The notes under the pieces are model-generated. The model did not search any database and had not been told where the DNA came from. It worked only from the letters and a program-made list of their open reading frames with translations. From Flavobacterium poyangense (GTDB taxonomy: Bacteria > Bacteroidota > Bacteroidia > Flavobacteriales > Flavobacteriaceae), in the NCBI RefSeq assembly GCF_011751075.1, contig NZ_JAALLN010000023.1:1-64000 (forward strand): 64,000 bases of DNA. Reading direction: 5' to 3'. A program made the position numbers and the translations under genes. Shown here in pieces: positions 36,856-43,534 of this stretch (the first letter of the stretch is position 1; each line of letters opens with the position of its first letter).

Positions 36856-37926
36856 ATGGAAAAAAGAATAAATATCTTTTTAGAGTTCAGCAACACGCAG
36901 TTTTCAACTGATATCGACTCTGTTGTTGAAAATTATTTAAGAGGGTACGAAAAAGATAAATATAAACTTGATAGTATTCCAAATTTATCAAAGAAACAAT
37001 TAGAGGAAGAATTTACCGGTGAAAAACCACTTTCATCACTTTCTAAAGAAGCCATACAAAAGGCAATCGAATTGTATACTTCTAAGAATATTTTGCAGGA
37101 GGGAATTGTTTCTCTTCTTGGAGCAGATAAACTTGATAAAGTAGTGGGAGAGTTTAAAGAAAAAGAAAACACAAAATTTATGATATTAACAAAGTCTAGA
37201 TATCCAAATGCTATTAAAGCTTTATATGAGATAAATGATTTTGAAAATTTGAAAGTGCTGCAGATTCTTCCAAACAATGAAGGAATTCAAAATAAAAAGG
37301 AAACAATAGATACTATTGAGAAAGAAGCGTTTAGAAAAGGTGCAGACAAGGTATGCAACATTTTTATTCATCATGACAATGCTGAAATTAAATCTTTTAG
37401 AAAAAATAGAAATCCAGATTGTAATCTCGGAATACATGTTACTAATGGTGTGAGCGATCATACTATTAGTAAGTTAAAGAATGCTGTTTGTTATGTTAAT
37501 TTAGAAGAAGCCTTTCAATCAGATTTAAAAGACTTGTCGAAAAGTAAAAATGTATATAAAAGCATTGATAATTTATTGCGTACAGACTTAGACAAAACCA
37601 TTGAAAAAAAGTTTAAAAGCACAGATAATTTACCAGAAACTTCTTCTGTTGGTAAAGAAAAGAAGGGAGCATTCCAAACTATTAAAGATTTGTTTACCAA
37701 AAGAAAAAGAAGCGATCCTGAAAGTATGCTGTTGGTAGAACATGATGCTACACTTGGAGCTGTAGGTGGTGAAGATCTTTCAAAGATGACCGGAGCTATC
37801 AATAAAAAACAGCAAAAACCAAGACAGACTTCTGACTCGCCGTCATATATAGCAAGACAACACAACTTACAGTTTAATGCTAAAAAAGCGGAAGCTGCTG
37901 CTCGTAAAGCTATGAAAAAGCATTAA
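36856..37926 (+). CDS. HAD-like head protein C, tandem paralogue 3 (degenerate active site)
   Basis: 356 aa. Same head architecture, but motif I is LEFSNTQF: the nucleophile Asp is Glu10 and the second Asp is Ser12. Motif IV has become FIHHDN. Landmarks EFTGE, LDKVVGEFK, FMILTKS and RNRNPDCNLGI remain, so the fold is probably kept without HAD chemistry. The middle has KSIDNLL and KSTDNLP, similar to the repeated motif of paralogue B. Tail DLSKMTGAINKKQQ followed by a very basic end. It begins 102 bp after paralogue B. Probable pseudoenzyme. Confidence 0.72.
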   Translation: MEKRINIFLEFSNTQFSTDIDSVVENYLRGYEKDKYKLDSIPNLSKKQLEEEFTGEKPLSSLSKEAIQKAIELYTSKNILQEGIVSLLGADKLDKVVGEFKEKENTKFMILTKSRYPNAIKALYEINDFENLKVLQILPNNEGIQNKKETIDTIEKEAFRKGADKVCNIFIHHDNAEIKSFRKNRNPDCNLGIHVTNGVSDHTISKLKNAVCYVNLEEAFQSDLKDLSKSKNVYKSIDNLLRTDLDKTIEKKFKSTDNLPETSSVGKEKKGAFQTIKDLFTKRKRSDPESMLLVEHDATLGAVGGEDLSKMTGAINKKQQKPRQTSDSPSYIARQHNLQFNAKKAEAAARKAMKKH

Positions 37927-38031
37927 TTAAAAATAGTTGCCAAAGTACAATTTTAAAGACTATAAACTCTTAATGAATTAGAAAGGCAAAAAAAATAAAA
38001 AGAATTGGATATTTTAACTATAAACAATAAA

Positions 38032-39741
38032 ATGGATAAAACAATAAACCTTTTTTTAGAGTTCGACAACACACAGTTTGATGGAAATCTTCATGATATT
38101 CTCGCTAATTATTTAAATAAATATAAAGACAATCAAATTCCGGATCTAACAAAGAAACAATTACAGTCCGAACTTATTGGTGAAAATGAAGTTACGGAGC
38201 TTTCTAAAAAAGCAATACAGGAAGCAATAAAAAATCACACTCGTAATTCAATATTAAACGAAAGAGATCATACAGGTGATTTTTTTGATGGAAACCGCCT
38301 TAATGAAATCGTAGGAAATTTTCAGAAACTTGGAATTAATGTAATAGTGTTAACGGCATCTCCTCATAAGGCTATTCGTGCCCTATATGATATGCATCAC
38401 CTTGATCATTTGAAAAATCTTGAAATTAAAAGTGTTCCGGCGAATTATTCTCCTGAAATGAGAGCTAATTCTAAAATTAATATCATATCTAAATTAGAAG
38501 GCGAAGCTTCTCACAATGGTTCAGATAAGATTGTTAACTTTTTAGTTGATAGTTCTAAGAGTAGTATTGATGCTTTTACAAAAAATAGAAATCCAGATTC
38601 TAATATAGGAATGCATACCCCTAAAGGGCTACATGGAACGCTTCTTAATAATTTGAAAAAACAAGTACTTTCCAATATAAAATATCAGAAAAATAAAAAC
38701 CGTAAGACTTTTTCTGAAAGTCTTAGTGAGTATTTTATTAAAAAACTAAATCTACCACTACCTAAGGACGCTTTTACAGAGAATATGGAAAGTGGTACTA
38801 GTAAGAAAGAATCAGGTCTATCTAATACTGATAATTTTAATAAAGGGAAAAATAAAGAAAGTTTAGAAAAAATTGATGCCATATTGAAGAAGGATAAAAA
38901 TAGCAAAATAGAAAATGTTAATCTTAAAAAAGAATCAGCTCTATGTGATACTCATACTTTTTATAGGGGTACAAATAAAGAAATTTTAGGAAAAATAAGA
39001 TTAATTTTAAAAAAAGATAATAGTAGTAAATTAGAAAGTGTTAATATTAGAGGAGGATCAGGTCTAATTTACACTTATAATTTTGATCAGGGAAAGAACA
39101 AAGAAAGCTTAAAAAAAATTAATGGCATATTAAAGAAGGATAAAAGTAGTAAAGTACAAAGCGTTAATATTAGGAAAGAATCACCTCTAAAAATAAGTGA
39201 AAGTGATCGTATTAAAAACGAATCAAAAGAATCTTACACTTATACTTTTTCAGGGAGTACGAATAGTCATGTTTTAGAAAAAGTACACTTTGTATTAAGG
39301 AACGATCAAGATAGTACAATCGAAAACTTTAAAATTAAGAATAAATCAGGTTTTGATGTTGTTGAAAGAGGTTTTGCAGGAACAAATGAAACAATGTTAG
39401 CAGATATAGCCTTGAGGTTAAAGAAGGATAATAGTAGAATAACTAGTGTTACTATCGAAGGTAAGTCTGGCATGTTTCATCCCAATAGTATTGAAAAGGA
39501 TATGATCAATGAAATTTTAAGGAAAAATGAATTGAAATTAGCGAAAGAAAATAAAAATGCGTCAATAGTTTCTTCTCAGAAAAAGGACAATAAAAACACG
39601 ACACATATTCCTCAAAAAAATGATCTATCAGCAATGACTCAGCCTGTTAATAAAGAGCAACAAAAAACGCGTCAGTCTTCTGCTACCACAACATGTAAAA
39701 CATCTCAAAAAGTCCCGAAAATTGTTAGACCCAGAAAGTAA
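38032..39741 (+). CDS. HAD-like head protein D, tandem paralogue 4, with internal repeats
   Basis: 569 aa from ATG 38032. A TTG start at 38005 would add nine residues absent from the paralogues and is rejected. Head: LEFDNTQFDG (nucleophile Asp replaced by Glu10, Asp12 kept), ELIGE, LNEIVGNFQ, VIVLTAS, FLVDSSK. The middle (about residues 255-490) holds five imperfect repeats of about 41 residues with pattern ESxLxxTxxFxxGxNKExL then ILKKDxxSKxExVNI. Tail DLSAMTQPVNKEQQ followed by a basic end. It is the last gene of the array, followed by a 29-bp-arm hairpin. Function unknown. Confidence 0.72.
   Translation: MDKTINLFLEFDNTQFDGNLHDILANYLNKYKDNQIPDLTKKQLQSELIGENEVTELSKKAIQEAIKNHTRNSILNERDHTGDFFDGNRLNEIVGNFQKLGINVIVLTASPHKAIRALYDMHHLDHLKNLEIKSVPANYSPEMRANSKINIISKLEGEASHNGSDKIVNFLVDSSKSSIDAFTKNRNPDSNIGMHTPKGLHGTLLNNLKKQVLSNIKYQKNKNRKTFSESLSEYFIKKLNLPLPKDAFTENMESGTSKKESGLSNTDNFNKGKNKESLEKIDAILKKDKNSKIENVNLKKESALCDTHTFYRGTNKEILGKIRLILKKDNSSKLESVNIRGGSGLIYTYNFDQGKNKESLKKINGILKKDKSSKVQSVNIRKESPLKISESDRIKNESKESYTYTFSGSTNSHVLEKVHFVLRNDQDSTIENFKIKNKSGFDVVERGFAGTNETMLADIALRLKKDNSRITSVTIEGKSGMFHPNSIEKDMINEILRKNELKLAKENKNASIVSSQKKDNKNTTHIPQKNDLSAMTQPVNKEQQKTRQSSATTTCKTSQKVPKIVRPRK
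38800..39475 (+). repeat. Five coding repeats of about 41 codons in paralogue D
   Basis: Successive units share a Tyr/Thr-Phe-containing start, a GxNKExL core, ILKKDxxSK and a VNI/KI end: for example ENVNLKKESALCDTHTF then ESVNIRGGSGLIYTYNF. The third-to-fourth junction carries an extra about 20-residue insert. Unit boundaries are approximate. The repeats are protein-level; DNA identity between them is moderate, so they are not recent. Confidence 0.7.
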
Positions 39742-39772
39742 AGCAAAGACGCAGAAAAATCTGGAAAAGCAA

Positions 39773-39843
39773 ATCCCAAAAAGTGAAATTCCAAATTCCA
39801 ATGTTGAGAGCCATTTGGAATTTGGAATTTCACTTTTTGGGAT
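39773..39843 (+). terminator. Perfect 29-bp-arm hairpin after the HAD-like array
   Basis: Left arm 39773-39801 and right arm 39815-39843 are exact reverse complements over 29 bp with a 13-nt loop TGTTGAGAGCCAT. Each arm contains tandem AATTCCA/TTGGAAT heptamers next to CACTTTTTGGG. It may end the array transcript, though no long T-run follows. The loop nearly matches that of the hairpin after the patatin gene. Confidence 0.78.
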
Positions 39844-39934
39844 TTATTGAATACAGTACTTACATTTTTGCTATCTCTTTAAAACCAAAACGATTATTAC
39901 AGCGTAAATGCCTTTATAACTTAAAACATTAATT

Positions 39935-40489
39935 ATGAAAACTAGAAAATTTTTATCAGCAGCAGTTTTAGTCTTAGGATTTGCATTTACTTCAAATGCA
40001 CAAAAAACAGTAATGGTTGGCGGAGCAGCAATGTATCCGAACAAAAATATTATTGAAAATGCAGTAAACTCAAAAGATCATACTACTTTGGTAGCTGCCG
40101 TAAAAGCAGCAGATTTGGTAGCAACTTTACAAAGTAAAGGACCATTTACTGTTTTTGCCCCAACAAATGCAGCGTTTGATAAATTACCCGCAGGAACAGT
40201 AACAACATTATTGAAACCGGAAAACAAAAAAATGCTTCAGAATATTTTAACGTATCACGTTGTGGCCGGAAAAATGAATGCTTCCGACATTGCAAAAGCA
40301 ATTAAAAACGGTAAAGGCAAAGCAACACTGAAAACAGTAAGCGGAGGCACATTAACTGCCTGGATGGATGGCAAAACTTTATATATCAGCGATGAGAGTG
40401 GTAACAAAGCTAAAGTTACAATTGCAGACGTAAATCAGTCCAATGGTGTAATTCATGTAGTTGACACTGTTTTATTACCAAAAAGCTAA
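39935..40489 (+). CDS. Exported fasciclin (FAS1) domain protein
   Basis: 184 aa with a signal peptide (LGFAFTSNAQ). A single FAS1 domain fills the rest: TLVAAVKAADLVATLQ, GPFTVFAPTNAAFDKLPAG (the H1 motif), ILTYHVVAGKM (the YH motif) and a final NGVIHVVDTVLLP (H2 motif). FAS1 proteins mediate adhesion or matrix contacts; in bacteria a precise role is rarely known. It has its own promoter region; no partner is linked. Confidence 0.92.
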   Translation: MKTRKFLSAAVLVLGFAFTSNAQKTVMVGGAAMYPNKNIIENAVNSKDHTTLVAAVKAADLVATLQSKGPFTVFAPTNAAFDKLPAGTVTTLLKPENKKMLQNILTYHVVAGKMNASDIAKAIKNGKGKATLKTVSGGTLTAWMDGKTLYISDESGNKAKVTIADVNQSNGVIHVVDTVLLPKS

Positions 40490-40773
40490 TTTGATAGAGT
40501 AAGAAAGCAAAAAAAGAACTGTAGATGCATCATTTATAGTTCTTTTTTTATGCAATATAAATTGAGAAATAGCAGTATTTAGTCGATTGTATGTAACTCT
40601 TTAAAAAATGTAATTAGAATATTTAAACAAAGAGTTTGCGTATAAAACTAGTAGAAATAGCAAACGCATTTCTACTGCATAATCATGCTATGAGTACTAA
40701 AAGAAGTAAAACGTCTTTTTCCGTTTTCAAAACTATGTTTTTATGTGTTAAAAAGCATTTGAATTCAAATAAC

Positions 40774-41619
40774 TTATCGTTTGGCTGTTAAAGTGGAACC
40801 AGCCGAGGCAATAACAACACAAGCAACCGCTAGTATTTCATAAAAACTTAAACGTTCCTGAAGAAAAATAAACCCGCAAATAGCAGCTGCAGCAGGTTCT
40901 AAACTCATTAATATACTGAAAGTACGCGGAGGAAGTTGTCCTAAAGCTTTCATTTCTAAGGTAAACGGAATTGCACTTGATAAAAGCGCTAAAGCGATAC
41001 TTAGCCCAAAAAGCTTTGGAGTTAGATTGACAAGTCCATTTTCGTAAAAGCCAAAAGGCAGAATTAAAAGAGCAGCAAAGAGCATTCCGACAGAAACAGC
41101 CTCACCATCTTTCATAATTTTTGAAACTTTTCCACCTAAAACAATATAAGTAGCCCAAAGTCCTCCGGCCAAAAGGGCAAAAATAACTCCTAATGTGTCT
41201 ATTCTGCTATTGGTCCAGGGGGCAATTAAAAGTATTCCGACCGCTGCGAGTAGTACCCAGCAATAATCCAGTAGACGCCTGGACCCGATTATGGCGAGTA
41301 ATAAAGGACCTATGAATTCCAGAGTAACTGATAAGCCAATTGGGATTCTCTCTATCGCCAGATAAAATATTAAATTCATTGCACCCAAATTCAAACCGTA
41401 TGGAATGACAATTTTCCACTGTTGTTTGGTAATTTTAAATAAATTGGGGCGATAAGCGGCAAATAAGATAAGAGCTGAGATACCAATTCGTATAGAAGCT
41501 GTTCCCGCCGCACCAAGAGCCGGAAAAATTGTTTTAGCAATAGCAGCACCACATTGTACACTAATAATTGCCAATAGCACAGCCGGAACCGGAGAGAGGT
41601 TAAATTCTTTGTTCTTCAT
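40774..41619 (-). CDS. EamA/DMT-family exporter, RhtA-like
   Basis: 281 aa from ATG 41619; a TTG at 41643 would add eight residues and is less likely. Ten membrane segments in two EamA halves. ASIRIGISALILFAAYRP, AIERIPIGLSVTLEFIGPL and LPPRTFSILMSLEPAAAAI match the RhtA (threonine/homoserine exporter) subgroup. The substrate is inferred from family only. It is alone on the minus strand, with 284 bp of otherwise featureless DNA separating it from the convergent fasciclin gene. Confidence 0.82.
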   Translation of the reverse strand: MKNKEFNLSPVPAVLLAIISVQCGAAIAKTIFPALGAAGTASIRIGISALILFAAYRPNLFKITKQQWKIVIPYGLNLGAMNLIFYLAIERIPIGLSVTLEFIGPLLLAIIGSRRLLDYCWVLLAAVGILLIAPWTNSRIDTLGVIFALLAGGLWATYIVLGGKVSKIMKDGEAVSVGMLFAALLILPFGFYENGLVNLTPKLFGLSIALALLSSAIPFTLEMKALGQLPPRTFSILMSLEPAAAAICGFIFLQERLSFYEILAVACVVIASAGSTLTAKR

Positions 41620-41827
41620 TGAAAGTTTATGCTGAAAAAGCAAAACTACAAATAACTAAGCAGAAAAGGCTTTAGGTTAGTATAAAAGTATGGCCTTTGC
41701 AGTAAAGACAATAAAACTGATAGGATTCTTTTAGAAGGGTGTATTTTAGGAAATCACACAAATTCTCAAAAGAAAACATCGGGCAGCATAAAATGTTTTG
41801 CCAATTCGCAAGAAATATTCCAGTGAA

Positions 41828-41968
41828 TTAATCTAAAGCACGCTTGGTCACAAAGTAGCGGTAACCTATAAGAGCCAATTGCCATTTCTTTGCTTTAGTA
41901 ATATCTAGGCCCTGCTTGGTTAAACTGGGCAAAAGTACCTTATTTAGTTTGGCTAAAATTTTATACAT
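41828..41968 (-). CDS. Conserved-looking 46-aa basic small protein
   Basis: A short frame opening at ATG 41968 encodes MYKILAKLNKVLLPSLTKQG and continues with LDITKAKKWQLALIGYRYFVTKRALD. It is basic, with two helical halves. I recall very similar 45-65-aa proteins across Flavobacteriaceae, some loosely labelled 'SsrA-binding protein', but it lacks the SmpB fold and I cannot verify a function here. It sits in the gap between the RhtA-like exporter and the serine hydrolase, downstream of a terminator hairpin. Confidence 0.65.
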   Translation of the reverse strand: MYKILAKLNKVLLPSLTKQGLDITKAKKWQLALIGYRYFVTKRALD

Positions 41969-41993
41969 AGTAGGTTAATTTTTTTCAAAGATA

Positions 41994-42031
41994 TAAAAAA
42001 AGACTTTGCTATTTAGTAAAGTCTTTCTTAG
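41994..42031 (-). terminator. Terminator after the serine hydrolase operon
   Basis: Arms AAAGACTTT (41999-42007) and AAAGTCTTT (42018-42026). The A-run at 41994-42001 reads as a T-run on the minus strand, fitting termination of the blaI/M56/serine hydrolase transcript. Confidence 0.75.
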
Positions 42032-42059
42032 TAATAAATTAGATGTATTTTTTATTCTG

Positions 42060-43517
42060 TTAAGGTTTTTGTTTCGCAATCAGTAACTTAATTTTTTCAA
42101 GCATTTCTTTCGCATTGGTATTTTCGGGCGAAAGCACTACTGATTTTTCGTAATTCTGTTTCGCAAGTTGTAGCTGATTATTTTTGTAATAGCTCTCTGC
42201 CAGACTGTCAAATGCATTGCCTGATTTTGGATTTTCTTTGGCATTTAATTCAAAGATTTTTATGGCATCGTTCAATCTTCCATAGTTCATGAGGGTATAG
42301 GCAATCTCGTTTAATCGGTACTCAAAATTCCAGTCCGGATGTGTCTTTTTGGTCGTAAGATAGTTTTGTTTTGATTTTTTAATGTCAAGTCTTAAAAAAT
42401 CATAATTTATCTTTTCTGCAGCCAAGGAATAAGCATCAACAAGAGTTTTGTCTACAATTCCTGCAACATGATCGACCACTTGTGATTGTACATATAAATC
42501 TAAATATTTGTGTCCGTTAGATAAAAATATAATGGTCATATCATTCTTAATAAACTTTCGAAAGGCCGTTTCGTTGCCTCCCGTAAATCCATAAGAAGGT
42601 ATTTTGTTCAAAGAAACAACTTCCCAACCATATGTAAAAGCACGTGTATCATTAGCGTATTGAAATGGCTCCCACATTGCATATTTAGTATCACTTCTCA
42701 TAAACGTATTGTTATCAAGATTCTCATTCCAACGAATAAATTCGGGAAGCGTGATAACCAGCCCGTTTGCTGAATGCGAATCAATACCAAAGTTCATCGG
42801 TTTGTTTTCGTATTTTTTAGTTTCAGGATTGTAAGTATATCTAATGCCGTCGGCAGGTAAAGCACCTGCTGTATCGGATAAAAAAGAAACACCGGATTTT
42901 ACAGCTGCAAATTGATTTTTTAAGATATATTCGTCAAAAGTCAAACCTGTTATTTTCTCAATTATCTTGGCCAGGAACAAATAGTTGGTTTGATTGTAAC
43001 GGTATCTGGCTCCTGTTGCAAATTCCATTGGTTTTGTTGCTAATATTTCAATTCTTTTTTCATAAGGTAAGGTAATCGGAATGTCGTTGAATGCAATTAT
43101 ATTGGGCAAGCCTGAAGAATGAGACAATAAATGAGCAACTTTTATTCCTTGCCATTCTTTTGGAATATTGTTTAAATATTTTGAAATAGAATCATCTAAT
43201 GACAACTTTTTGTTTTCTATCAACTGAAAAACACCAACATTAGTAATCAATTTTGTGGTTGAGAAAATTTTAAAACCAGTGTTTTTATCCACTGGTTTAT
43301 GCTCTTCTAATGATGCTTTTCCATAATATTTCTCATAAATCACTTTTCCGTTTTTGATTACTGCTAATGCAGCTCCCGGGATCTCATTTACCTGTATTAC
43401 TTCTTTGAGATAGGTATCAATTTTCTGTGCTGTTTCCTTAGCATCAATAGTGACACTCTGACTAAAGCAGCAGTTTAAAAATGCAAAAAACGAAGCGATA
43501 AAGAGAGATTTTTTCAT
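42060..43517 (-). CDS. Exported serine hydrolase (class C beta-lactamase/PBP-like) with TPR tail
   Basis: 485 aa with a signal peptide (FFAFLNCCFSQ). Beta-lactamase-type domain: nucleophile motif STTK (Ser86-Lys89), LLSHSSGLPN, and a second motif reading YNQTNY where the family usually has YSN-NY (Asn replaced by Gln176). FTGGNE may be the third motif. The last about 65 residues resemble TPR repeats (NPKSGNAFDSLAESYYKNNQ). It is the end gene of the blaI/M56 operon, 17 bp after the second M56 gene, so it is probably the output of that sensor. Esterase/peptidase activity is as likely as beta-lactam hydrolysis. Confidence 0.82.
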   Translation of the reverse strand: MKKSLFIASFFAFLNCCFSQSVTIDAKETAQKIDTYLKEVIQVNEIPGAALAVIKNGKVIYEKYYGKASLEEHKPVDKNTGFKIFSTTKLITNVGVFQLIENKKLSLDDSISKYLNNIPKEWQGIKVAHLLSHSSGLPNIIAFNDIPITLPYEKRIEILATKPMEFATGARYRYNQTNYLFLAKIIEKITGLTFDEYILKNQFAAVKSGVSFLSDTAGALPADGIRYTYNPETKKYENKPMNFGIDSHSANGLVITLPEFIRWNENLDNNTFMRSDTKYAMWEPFQYANDTRAFTYGWEVVSLNKIPSYGFTGGNETAFRKFIKNDMTIIFLSNGHKYLDLYVQSQVVDHVAGIVDKTLVDAYSLAAEKINYDFLRLDIKKSKQNYLTTKKTHPDWNFEYRLNEIAYTLMNYGRLNDAIKIFELNAKENPKSGNAFDSLAESYYKNNQLQLAKQNYEKSVVLSPENTNAKEMLEKIKLLIAKQKP

Positions 43518-43534
43518 TGACTTAAGATGTGTTT

